A stretch of 64,000 bases of DNA, from NCBI GenBank assembly GCA_902779125.1, contig CACZAC010000001.1, positions 1-64,000 of the forward strand, in the 5' to 3' direction. The notes under the pieces are model-generated. The model had not been told where the DNA came from. It saw nothing but the letters and a program-made list of their open reading frames with translations, and did not search any database. This document shows, one piece after another, positions 36,984 to 44,754 of this stretch. The number at the start of each line of letters is the position of its first letter. Position 1 is the stretch's first letter. This DNA is from an uncultured Bacteroidales bacterium (GTDB lineage Bacteria > Bacteroidota > Bacteroidia > Bacteroidales > Muribaculaceae). A program made the translations under genes and the position numbers.

Positions 36984-37301
36984 ATGGCTACTGTTATTAA
37001 CGACGCTAACTACAAGGAATTATTGGAATCGGGCAAGCCCGTTGTGATTGACTTTTGGGCTCCCTGGTGTGGTCCCTGCCGCAGCATCGCTCCGATTATC
37101 GAGGAATTGGCTACCGCCTATGAGGGACGTGCCATCATCGGCAAGTATGATGTGGACGAGGGCGATGAGCTGGGTGTTGAATATGGCATCCGCAACATTC
37201 CCACACTGCTTTTCTTCGATAAGGAAGGAAATATGGTGGACAAGCATGTGGGCACCATCACCCACGACGCTCTTGCTGCCAAGATCGATGCTCTGCTGTA
37301 A
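36984..37301 (+). CDS. trxA: Thioredoxin
   Basis: A 105-residue cytosolic thioredoxin with the active site FWAPWCGPCRSIAP and the cis-proline segment GIRNIPTLLFF, both canonical. No signal peptide. It reduces protein disulfides, including those of ribonucleotide reductases such as the nrdJ product at 57.4 kb. It has its own promoter and a strong terminator. Confidence 0.96.
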   Translation: MATVINDANYKELLESGKPVVIDFWAPWCGPCRSIAPIIEELATAYEGRAIIGKYDVDEGDELGVEYGIRNIPTLLFFDKEGNMVDKHVGTITHDALAAKIDALL

Positions 37302-37326
37302 GAATAACAGCAAATAATCAAAACCG

Positions 37327-37363
37327 CTGAACAATCTGAAACCTCAGATTGTTCAGTTGTTTT
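37327..37363 (+). terminator. Intrinsic terminator after trxA
   Basis: Perfect 13-bp stem CTGAACAATCTGA / TCAGATTGTTCAG with a 4-nt loop and TTGTTTTT. Its tail overlaps the stop codon of the convergent hydE gene. Confidence 0.92.
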
Positions 37364-38402
37364 TATCCGGGTGGTCACCACGGGACCAGTCAATCTGATA
37401 GCCGATTGTCGCTAATTCGTCAGATAATCGTTGAATGCCTTGGGCTGATTCGGCTCCCAGGGCAGCCTTGTTGTCATAGAGGGAATATTGCTCCCGATTC
37501 TCCTCCGGTGACAGGTTGGGCATCACCACATTAGCTCCGGCAAGGATGCCGCGCAATCTGCCGTCAGGGGCCAAACTGGCCATAGCGGTTGTGCTGGGAA
37601 TTAACGCCTGGGGCATGGCAAGTCTAAGTATTGCATACAATCGCGCTGTCATTTCAACAGAGCCGGCAGGGAATCGGCTGAACGGTGTATCATGTTGAGG
37701 GATGAATGGCCCGATTCCAATCATGTGGGGCTTGAGACGAATCAGGTATTGGATGTCCTCAATAATGCTTTTCAGGCTCTGGAATGGTGAGCCCACCATG
37801 ATGCCAGCTCCCACTTGGTATCCCAGTTCCTTAAGCCAGTCAAGACATTGAAGTCGATGTCCGATTGTCATGCCTTGCGGATGCAAGAGGCTGTATAAAC
37901 GTTCGTTATGGGTCTCGTGGCGCAGCAGGTAACGGTCGGCTCCGGCATCGTGCCACAGAGCGTAAGTTTCACGTGGGTGTTCGCCGAGTGATAGCGTGAT
38001 GGCACAATCGGGCCAACGATGCTTCATTTCGGCTATGATATCGGCAATCCAGGGCGTTCGCTCTTCGCCCCATTCGCCTCCTTGCAGAACAAAGGTGCGG
38101 AAACCGATTCTGTGTCCCAGTGTGCAGCACTCCATCACGTGTTCACGCGTGAGTGTGTATCGGCCTACATGGGAATTACTGCGTCTTATGCCGCAATACA
38201 GGCAATCGTTCCGGCACACGTTGGACAACTCGATGAGACCTCTCAGGTATATATGTCTGCCGAATTGCCGTTGTGCCGTCTCACGTGCCTGTAGCATGAG
38301 ATATTCCACATCTTCAGGATTGGACATGGTGAGTAGTGCCCAATATCCATCGGGCTCCAGTTCATGGTAATCCCGCAACTGATGAATCAACCGTTTAATC
38401 AT
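37353..38402 (-). CDS. hydE: [FeFe]-hydrogenase maturation radical SAM protein HydE
   Basis: A 349-residue radical SAM enzyme with the 4Fe-4S motif CX3CX2C at C63, C67 and C70 (CRNDCLYCG), in a BioB-like barrel (LQGGEWGEE; HETHNERLYSLLHP; AGIMVGSPFQSL; IGPFIPQHDTPF). This combination is that of HydE, which helps build the H-cluster of [FeFe]-hydrogenase. No HydF, HydG or hydrogenase is in the window, so its partners must be elsewhere. Its ATG overlaps the stop of the upstream transglutaminase-like gene by 4 bp. Confidence 0.88.
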   Translation of the reverse strand: MIKRLIHQLRDYHELEPDGYWALLTMSNPEDVEYLMLQARETAQRQFGRHIYLRGLIELSNVCRNDCLYCGIRRSNSHVGRYTLTREHVMECCTLGHRIGFRTFVLQGGEWGEERTPWIADIIAEMKHRWPDCAITLSLGEHPRETYALWHDAGADRYLLRHETHNERLYSLLHPQGMTIGHRLQCLDWLKELGYQVGAGIMVGSPFQSLKSIIEDIQYLIRLKPHMIGIGPFIPQHDTPFSRFPAGSVEMTARLYAILRLAMPQALIPSTTAMASLAPDGRLRGILAGANVVMPNLSPEENREQYSLYDNKAALGAESAQGIQRLSDELATIGYQIDWSRGDHPDKNN

Positions 38403-40975
38403 TTGTCCAGGTTATAGATGACCTTGGTGAATTGTTCGCCAAGTCCAATGGTATAACCCTGGGAGCAGAACAGCACGCGGTTGAAGGTGTCGGCAAGGAT
38501 GAAGATCGGCAACTGGGTCTCGTTTTGCAGCTTCATCTGTTGTGCAATCTGACGTCGGATGCTTCCATCGCGGTCGATGCCGTAAATGATGTTCTGTGGC
38601 AGTTTGCCAAAATTCTCATGACGATACTTTTGGGCATCTGTTTCGTTTTCAAACAGCAGTACCATAGGCCGTCCCCACTTGTCCAGTTCAACGTTCATCT
38701 TGGCGATATCACGCATGGCATGGTTGGTGGGTTCTTGACCAACACCCAACACGCCCACGATAAAGTATCCGCGTCCCGTTTGCGACAGAATGCTTACAGG
38801 GTCAATATTAATCGGTTTGAACTCATTGTCAAGCAATTGGAATTTGGACTCTGAATCGAAATTACCGATAACTGCAACAATGTCATCACTCTGGCGCATG
38901 GTCAAGTTGATAGCTGTCGTTTCGCCTGGTTTAACGGTGAAAATGCGGTTGGCTACCAGCACTTTGCCACTGGCTGCACGAGTGCCGCTGGTGAGCATGT
39001 AGGTACCAGCGTCGAGAGATGTGCCGTTCTTGAATGTATTGCTCCACGATGAACCGTCTTCCAAGCCCGAGTCGCCCTCGTCATAACTCAGCAACTGGGT
39101 CGTTCCGTCATCCATAACACGCGAGATGGTGAAATGGGTGTAGTATTTAGGATCGTCAAGGGTTGGGGTAGGGGTGTAACGCAGTTTCAAGATGCCTGTT
39201 TGGGCGTTTGTCTGCTCTACGGTCTCAAAATCCACGTCTTGCCACTCTGCCCCGTTGCGGTATTGCACCTTGCCGGTCACGGGGTCCATGCGTGATTCGA
39301 TATTGAGCGCGCGTGCCATATCAACGAAGAAAATGTTGCGCCCTCGGCCGTCAGTCATGCGTGAACGCCACACTCCCATCGGTGTCTGGGCGATGTGCAA
39401 GGCGTTCTCCTCGGGTCGGATGGTGATGTTGTCCCTAATCCACGTCACCAATAAGCTGGGATTTTTGCGCATCTGGTCGGCTGTCGCTGCGTCGAACGCA
39501 TCTTGCAACGCACATTTGAATGGAGAGGTTATCATTTCATATTCAACGCGCTGTCCCAACTGATTGCTCCTGGCCTGATAAGCGTCTTCAAGAATGGCCA
39601 TAGACACGTCACGCATGTCCTTGTCGTTCAACCCCTTGAGAATACCCATCACACGTTCGCTGTTGTCTAAATGACTGTTGATGAACTGATGGATGGTCTT
39701 CCAGTTGCTGCGGGCTTTGACCAGGTATTCGGCAGCGTCGGGACAAAGCCTCTGCGCTTCTTCGGGTGTGATGAACGACGATGCCATATAGGCTTTGCGG
39801 ATAGAATCCTCACGGGTCAGACGCTCTTTATTAGCAGCCGCCATTTCGGGGCTCACTTTGGGCGTATTGGCTCTCTCGAGAGGCGGCATGATGTCCAAGG
39901 CCTCGTAGATGGGACCGCTCTTGACGCTGTTGTTCCTGGTAAGCATCACCTCGACCTTGCCATCTTTGCCGAAAGTCACTTTGCGATAGCCGTACCAACC
40001 GTCCTTGCTGGCCCACACGAGCATGTCGCCTTTGCCTGCAGTCAGCGAGGCTTTTCCCTTGTTGTCAGTATATTTGGTAGCGGCGGGATAGAACTCACCG
40101 TAGTTGTAGATGCGGAATTCAACGCGTGCCCCCTCGACGGGATTGCCGCCTTTGTCCAGTACCTGTACTTGGACTGATGCAGTGGCAGCATAGTTACCGA
40201 TAAGGTTGATTTCTGTAAAGTTGCGGGTGCGTGACATCACCTCCTCAGGACCCTTATAGTCGCCAAAGGCTCGGGTGTGCATCAGTAGGGCACGCGATGC
40301 AGGGGCATTGAACCAGCCCAAGTCAAGCACGGCCTCGGGCTCACAAGCGCCCATGAAGTGCCATTTTCCGTCGGCCCAGGCTTCTACCCAGGCATGGTTA
40401 TCATCGGTGTGCGCCCAACGCGGCGTATAGACCTGTCGGGCAGGGATGCCAATGGAACGTAACGCAGCAACGGTAAATGTCGATTCCTCGCCACAACGCC
40501 CGATAGCAGTGTTCATGCATGCCAGCGGTGACAGCGTGCGTGAATCGCTGGGCTGATAGGTCACGTGCTCATGGCACCAGTGGTTGACCTCGAGGATAGC
40601 CTCGGACATGCTCATGCCCTTGACGCGCTCCTTCAGTTCCTGGTAGAAAATGGGGCGTGAACCGTCCAGTGCCTCGTTGTTGACACGCAGCGGCAGCACG
40701 AAGTGGCGAAACAGCAGTTCAGGCACTGTTTTGCCCCACGGCATCTGTTCGCGCGCCTCGAGGGTGACACGGACGTTTTCCAGATGAAATGCTGTCGTGT
40801 AATCGGTCACATCGGCAAGCGGCATATAGGCATACAGGAACCTTAATGCCTCCATTTCCTGTTCATTTATTGTAAGTCCGCTCACATTAGGCGTTCTTAA
40901 CTCTTCTATAGTTGCGCCAAAGCCCATAGCCACGGCAGCCATCATCAGCCATAATGATAATAATGTTCTTTTCAT
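38399..40975 (-). CDS. Secreted transglutaminase-like domain protein
   Basis: An 858-residue protein with a signal peptide (MKRTLLSLWLMMAAVAMGFG). Residues about 120-230 are a transglutaminase-like cysteine hydrolase core with C161 in GRCGEESTF and H194 in DDNHAWVEAW. A beta-sandwich carboxypeptidase-regulatory-like segment follows (about 260-345: VQVLDKGGNPVEGARVEF). The C-terminal half has beta domains and a thioredoxin-like stretch near the end (MVLLFENETDAQKYRHE...). Such proteins may cleave or cross-link peptides at the surface; the activity is unproven. Its stop overlaps the hydE start, suggesting translational coupling of unrelated functions. Confidence 0.8.
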   Translation of the reverse strand: MKRTLLSLWLMMAAVAMGFGATIEELRTPNVSGLTINEQEMEALRFLYAYMPLADVTDYTTAFHLENVRVTLEAREQMPWGKTVPELLFRHFVLPLRVNNEALDGSRPIFYQELKERVKGMSMSEAILEVNHWCHEHVTYQPSDSRTLSPLACMNTAIGRCGEESTFTVAALRSIGIPARQVYTPRWAHTDDNHAWVEAWADGKWHFMGACEPEAVLDLGWFNAPASRALLMHTRAFGDYKGPEEVMSRTRNFTEINLIGNYAATASVQVQVLDKGGNPVEGARVEFRIYNYGEFYPAATKYTDNKGKASLTAGKGDMLVWASKDGWYGYRKVTFGKDGKVEVMLTRNNSVKSGPIYEALDIMPPLERANTPKVSPEMAAANKERLTREDSIRKAYMASSFITPEEAQRLCPDAAEYLVKARSNWKTIHQFINSHLDNSERVMGILKGLNDKDMRDVSMAILEDAYQARSNQLGQRVEYEMITSPFKCALQDAFDAATADQMRKNPSLLVTWIRDNITIRPEENALHIAQTPMGVWRSRMTDGRGRNIFFVDMARALNIESRMDPVTGKVQYRNGAEWQDVDFETVEQTNAQTGILKLRYTPTPTLDDPKYYTHFTISRVMDDGTTQLLSYDEGDSGLEDGSSWSNTFKNGTSLDAGTYMLTSGTRAASGKVLVANRIFTVKPGETTAINLTMRQSDDIVAVIGNFDSESKFQLLDNEFKPINIDPVSILSQTGRGYFIVGVLGVGQEPTNHAMRDIAKMNVELDKWGRPMVLLFENETDAQKYRHENFGKLPQNIIYGIDRDGSIRRQIAQQMKLQNETQLPIFILADTFNRVLFCSQGYTIGLGEQFTKVIYNLDK

Positions 40976-41005
40976 CTGATATCTACTTGATTTTTGTTAA
41001 TGTGG

Positions 41006-41013
41006 CAAAATTA
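41006..41013 (-). promoter_or_regulatory. -7 box for the transglutaminase-like gene and hydE
   Basis: TAATTTTG on the minus strand fits TAnnTTTG, 31 bp upstream of the ATG. Confidence 0.55.
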
Positions 41014-41186
41014 CAAAAATTGTTTGATTTTCTGCCTAATCTCTTGCTATTTGATGCTTTGCTCATCAGGTTTGACGCATCAAAATAGAAAATGCGAGTG
41101 AGTTTATGCTTCTTTATGATTGCAGTGTCAAATTTTGGCACTACGTCGCTGTTCCTTTGCAGTGTAAAAACAAAAAAGCGACGATT

Positions 41187-41498
41187 ATGAACAAGAATTT
41201 CAACAACATCGTGAATCGTGGCGACAAGATTTGTGCCACGCTCGAGTGCAACGGCCGATGCCTTGCACGTGTCAACGGATTTGATTTCCCGAGCATTGAT
41301 GCCGTCAAGAGGGCTCTACTCGACTTGGCTGGACAATTTGTTGGTATGGCGGTACTGACGGTGCGCAACTGCACACAAGGCTGGCGTGACGTGACTGCGC
41401 TTGCAACCATGCGCCGCCCAGTTCTCACTCCCAAAACCTCTTCGGTGCTGGCAGCACCCCGACAGGGCGCGCAATATCTCATTCCTTGGGCTTCTTGA
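41187..41498 (+). CDS. Small hypothetical protein
   Basis: About 103 residues from ATG 41187 (MNKNFNNIVNRGDKICATLE); the frame is open further upstream but this start gives a compact domain. The middle (FPSIDAVKRALLDLAGQFVGMAVLTVRNCTQGW, written here in part) reads as helix then strand. It has no signal peptide or membrane segment. I do not recognise a family. It is followed 74 bp later by the ADP-ribosylglycohydrolase gene, which has its own promoter. Confidence 0.55.
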   Translation: MNKNFNNIVNRGDKICATLECNGRCLARVNGFDFPSIDAVKRALLDLAGQFVGMAVLTVRNCTQGWRDVTALATMRRPVLTPKTSSVLAAPRQGAQYLIPWAS

Positions 41499-41542
41499 AA
41501 ATTAATTCTGGCTCATCGGGGACCTGATTGGAGAAATAGTTG

Positions 41543-41550
41543 TAAATTTG
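41543..41550 (+). promoter_or_regulatory. -7 box for the ADP-ribosylglycohydrolase-TrmH-radA operon
   Basis: TAAATTTG fits TAnnTTTG, 22 bp before the ATG at 41573. Confidence 0.6.
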
Positions 41551-41572
41551 TAATCTCAAAACATTAAAAACA

Positions 41573-42382
41573 ATGAAAGGAATTATTGGAGCTATTGCAG
41601 GTGATGTGATTGGGTCGGCATACGAGTTCAACCCGACACGTGACTACAATTTTGAATTGTTCACACCCAAGAGCACCTTCACTGACGATACGGTGCTCAC
41701 AATGGCTAATGCCTTGTGGCTGCTTGAGGATAAGACCCACTCCCATGAGAAACTGGTCAATATTATGCTGGATTTATGCTGGAAATACCCTTCAAGAGGC
41801 TATGGTGGGCGCTTTGCTCACTGGATACATAATAATCATCCACAGCCTTATGATTCATTCGGTAATGGTTCAGCGATGCGCGTTAGCCCTGTCGGTTATT
41901 ATGCCAAGACGTTAGACGAGGCGTTGGCACTGGCGCAAATCTCGGCAGAGGTAACCCACAATCATCCCGAGGGAATAAAGGGCGCCCAAGCTACTGCTGC
42001 TGCCATCTTCCTGGCACGTCAAGGTAAGAGCAAACAGGAAATCCGTGATTATGTGGAGAAGACATTCGGATATAATCTTTCCCGCTCGCTTGATGAGATT
42101 CGTCCCACATTCAAGTTTGATGAAACGTGCCAGCACACTGTACCCGAGGCCATTACCTGTTTCATGGAAGGTAAAGATTATGAGGATGTGGTTAGGCTTG
42201 CTGTGGCACTTGCAGGCGATGCCGATACGATAGCCGCTATTGCCGGCTCAATATCGTCGGCGGTCAATGAGGTGCCAAACGAGATTTCACAGCCGGTCAT
42301 TGCACGATTGAGTGAGGATTTTTGTACAACCCTGCTACGGTTCAACGAACTTGTGGCTAAACGAGAACAAGAAACAATATGA
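41573..42382 (+). CDS. ADP-ribosylglycohydrolase-family protein
   Basis: A 269-residue all-helical cytosolic protein. Both metal-binding signatures are present: N-terminal GAIAGDVIGSAYEF with FTDDTVLTMA, and C-terminal AGDADTIAAIAGSI. Members (DraG/ARH) remove ADP-ribose from proteins or nucleic acids, or act on related N-glycosides. No ADP-ribosyltransferase partner is seen. Its TGA overlaps the ATG of the TrmH-family gene (ATGATGG), so the two are translationally coupled. Confidence 0.9.
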   Translation: MKGIIGAIAGDVIGSAYEFNPTRDYNFELFTPKSTFTDDTVLTMANALWLLEDKTHSHEKLVNIMLDLCWKYPSRGYGGRFAHWIHNNHPQPYDSFGNGSAMRVSPVGYYAKTLDEALALAQISAEVTHNHPEGIKGAQATAAAIFLARQGKSKQEIRDYVEKTFGYNLSRSLDEIRPTFKFDETCQHTVPEAITCFMEGKDYEDVVRLAVALAGDADTIAAIAGSISSAVNEVPNEISQPVIARLSEDFCTTLLRFNELVAKREQETI

Positions 42383-43128
42383 TGGACATGAACAATGGCA
42401 TCCTGAAGGTGGTCAAGAGCCTGGGTGCCAAGAAATACCGTGACGATGAGGGACTGTTTGTCGCCGAGGGTACCAAGTGTGTGCGTGACACTTGGAACCA
42501 CTTCAACTGCCGTTGGCTCATCGCCAAACGGTCCTGGTATGAGCAGTGCGGCACTGCCGAGCATTACGATAAAATCGTATTTGCCAACAGTCAGCAGATG
42601 GCGCGTATCTCGCAGTTTGACACGCCCAGCGATGTCATCGCCGTGTATGAGAAACCGATTGACACCATCGACGCTGATCGTGTGTCCAAGAGCCTGAACA
42701 TTGTCCTTGACAACATTCAGGACCCGGGCAATTTGGGCACCATCATTCGCTTAGCCGATTGGTTCGGCATTCATGATATCTTTGCTAGTCGCACGTCAGT
42801 CGATGTCTATAACCACAAGGTGGTACAGGCTACGATGGGAGCCATAGCCCGTGTTAAGGTGCACTATGGCGATTTGGAGGCTTTGTTCGAGGAATATCCT
42901 GATTTAAATGTTTATGGCACTTTCCTTGACGGTAAGGACATTTACCACAGTGAGTTGGAAAAGACAGGATTTGTCGTCTTTGGCAACGAAGGCCAGGGTA
43001 TTGGCGCCAAGGTTGCAAAGCATGTGGACCAACGGTTGCTTATCCCTAAAGCCAAAACGGCTGGTAGTGAATCGCTCAATGTGGGTGTCGCTGCCGCAAT
43101 TACCATCAGCGAGTTTTTCCGCCGCTAA
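42379..43128 (+). CDS. TrmH/SpoU-family RNA 2'-O-methyltransferase
   Basis: A 249-residue protein with a substrate-binding N-domain and the SPOUT knot: motif 1 NIVLDNIQDPGNLGTIIRLA, motif 2 VVFGNEGQGIGAKV and motif 3 LIPKAKTAGSESLNVGVAAAI. It methylates ribose 2'-OH in rRNA or tRNA; the site cannot be told from sequence. It overlaps the upstream gene by 4 bp and precedes radA by 43 bp. Confidence 0.92.
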   Translation: MMDMNNGILKVVKSLGAKKYRDDEGLFVAEGTKCVRDTWNHFNCRWLIAKRSWYEQCGTAEHYDKIVFANSQQMARISQFDTPSDVIAVYEKPIDTIDADRVSKSLNIVLDNIQDPGNLGTIIRLADWFGIHDIFASRTSVDVYNHKVVQATMGAIARVKVHYGDLEALFEEYPDLNVYGTFLDGKDIYHSELEKTGFVVFGNEGQGIGAKVAKHVDQRLLIPKAKTAGSESLNVGVAAAITISEFFRR

Positions 43129-43171
43129 TTCCATCATCTCCGTATAATCTGTATCATCCTTTATCTCCGTC

Positions 43172-44557
43172 ATGGCCAAGCAAGTCAACAAGACCACCTA
43201 CTTCTGCAAGAATTGTGGCAACGAGTCTCCCAAGTGGCTCGGCAAGTGTCCTGCATGCGGCGAGTGGAATACCTATATCGAGGAACCGAAAGCGCCCAAG
43301 TCTTCATCGATGCGTTATAACCCGGTGGGCGATACGGGTCATAAGACTCAAGAGCCTGTCAAGATTTCTGAAATCCGTGCCGAGGACCAGCCTCGCATCA
43401 ACCTGCCTAGCAATGAACTTAACCGTGTGCTGGGTGGTGGTCTCGTTCCCGGTAGCATCGTGTTGCTGGGTGGCGAACCTGGTATCGGAAAATCGACCTT
43501 GGTCTTGCAGAATGTGTTGCGCATACGTTCTCGCCGGGTGCTCTATGTTTCGGGTGAGGAGAGCCCGCAGCAGTTGCGCATGCGTGCCAACCGCATCGCT
43601 GGCGGGCGCATGGATTGTGAGTGCTACCTGCTGTGCGAAACCTCGCTTGACAATATCTTCAACAGCATCCGCTCTTTCCAGCCTGGCCTCATCATCGTTG
43701 ATTCCATCCAGACCATTGCCAGCGAGCAATTGGAGAGTGCCCCTGGCAGCGTGACCCAGGTGCGTGAGTGTGCCGCTGCCTTCCAGCGCTATGCCAAGGA
43801 AACCTACACGCCTGTGATTCTCATCGGTCACATCAATAAGGAGGGCAGTATTGCAGGTCCGAAGGTGCTGGAACACATCGTCGATGCAGTCATACAGTTC
43901 GAAGGGGACCGCAACTATCTGTACCGCATCCTGCGTCCCATCAAGAACCGTTTCGGTAACACAAGCGAGATTGGTATTTATGAGATGAAAGAGGATGGTT
44001 TGCGAGAGGTGACTAATCCCAGTGAACTGCTGCTCAGTGACCGTGATGGTGACCTGTCAGGCACTGCAATTGGTGTGACTATAGACGGTATGCGTCCATT
44101 CCTTATCGAGGTGCAGGCACTGGTGAGTACTGCCGCATATGGAACAGCCCAACGCTCGGTTACCGGTTTTGACCAGCGCCGCATGAACATGTTACTCGCT
44201 GTGCTGGAAAAAAGACTTGGCTTCAAACTGGCACAGAAAGACGTTTTCCTCAATATCGTTGGAGGCATCAAGGTTAATGACCCTGCTCTTGACCTCGCGG
44301 TGATAAGTGCCATTTTGTCATCCAATGTTGATATGGCTATTAATAATAATGTGTGCTTTGCCGGAGAAGTAGGACTCTCAGGCGAAATACGTCAGGTCAC
44401 CCGTTGTGAACAACGAGTTACAGAGGCTCAGAAGCTCGGTTTTGAAACGATTATTATCCCGAAAAACAACCTGAAAGGTGTCAAACGCGACACATGGACC
44501 ATTAAGGTCGTGGAGGTCGCCCGTGTAGAAGACGCCTTCCGCTACCTCTTCGGATAG
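43172..44557 (+). CDS. radA: DNA repair protein RadA
   Basis: A 461-residue RecA-like protein with its diagnostic parts: N-terminal four-cysteine zinc finger (CKNCGNESPKWLGKCPACG), Walker A GGEPGIGKST, the RadA-specific KNRFGNTSE motif and a C-terminal Lon-protease-like domain (VGGIKVNDPALDLAV). It promotes branch migration in recombination. It is the last gene of the operon and is convergent with feoAB. Confidence 0.96.
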   Translation: MAKQVNKTTYFCKNCGNESPKWLGKCPACGEWNTYIEEPKAPKSSSMRYNPVGDTGHKTQEPVKISEIRAEDQPRINLPSNELNRVLGGGLVPGSIVLLGGEPGIGKSTLVLQNVLRIRSRRVLYVSGEESPQQLRMRANRIAGGRMDCECYLLCETSLDNIFNSIRSFQPGLIIVDSIQTIASEQLESAPGSVTQVRECAAAFQRYAKETYTPVILIGHINKEGSIAGPKVLEHIVDAVIQFEGDRNYLYRILRPIKNRFGNTSEIGIYEMKEDGLREVTNPSELLLSDRDGDLSGTAIGVTIDGMRPFLIEVQALVSTAAYGTAQRSVTGFDQRRMNMLLAVLEKRLGFKLAQKDVFLNIVGGIKVNDPALDLAVISAILSSNVDMAINNNVCFAGEVGLSGEIRQVTRCEQRVTEAQKLGFETIIIPKNNLKGVKRDTWTIKVVEVARVEDAFRYLFG

Positions 44558-44577
44558 ATTGATACTGATTGGAGTAA

Positions 44578-44739
44578 CTAGTCAAAGTGCTTGGTTTTGC
44601 ACTTGCAGTTCTTGCCGCATCCGCACCCGCAGTCGCCATGACCGCGGGTTGTCTTGATGACGCGTCGCAGCACATAGACCAACGCAACGGCAACGATGCC
44701 TAGCACCACAATCGTCTGTATGATAGATGAGTCTGTCAT
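44578..44739 (-). CDS. FeoB-associated Cys-rich membrane protein
   Basis: A 53-residue frame: one transmembrane helix (IIQTIVVLGIVAVALVYVL), a basic stretch, then a cysteine cluster GDCGCGCGKNCKCK. This matches the FeoB-associated Cys-rich family. It starts 15 bp after the feoB stop on the same strand. Its role in ferrous iron uptake is inferred from location and the thiol cluster. Confidence 0.88.
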   Translation of the reverse strand: MTDSSIIQTIVVLGIVAVALVYVLRRVIKTTRGHGDCGCGCGKNCKCKTKHFD

Positions 44740-44754
44740 TTCAGTCGTTTTTCT

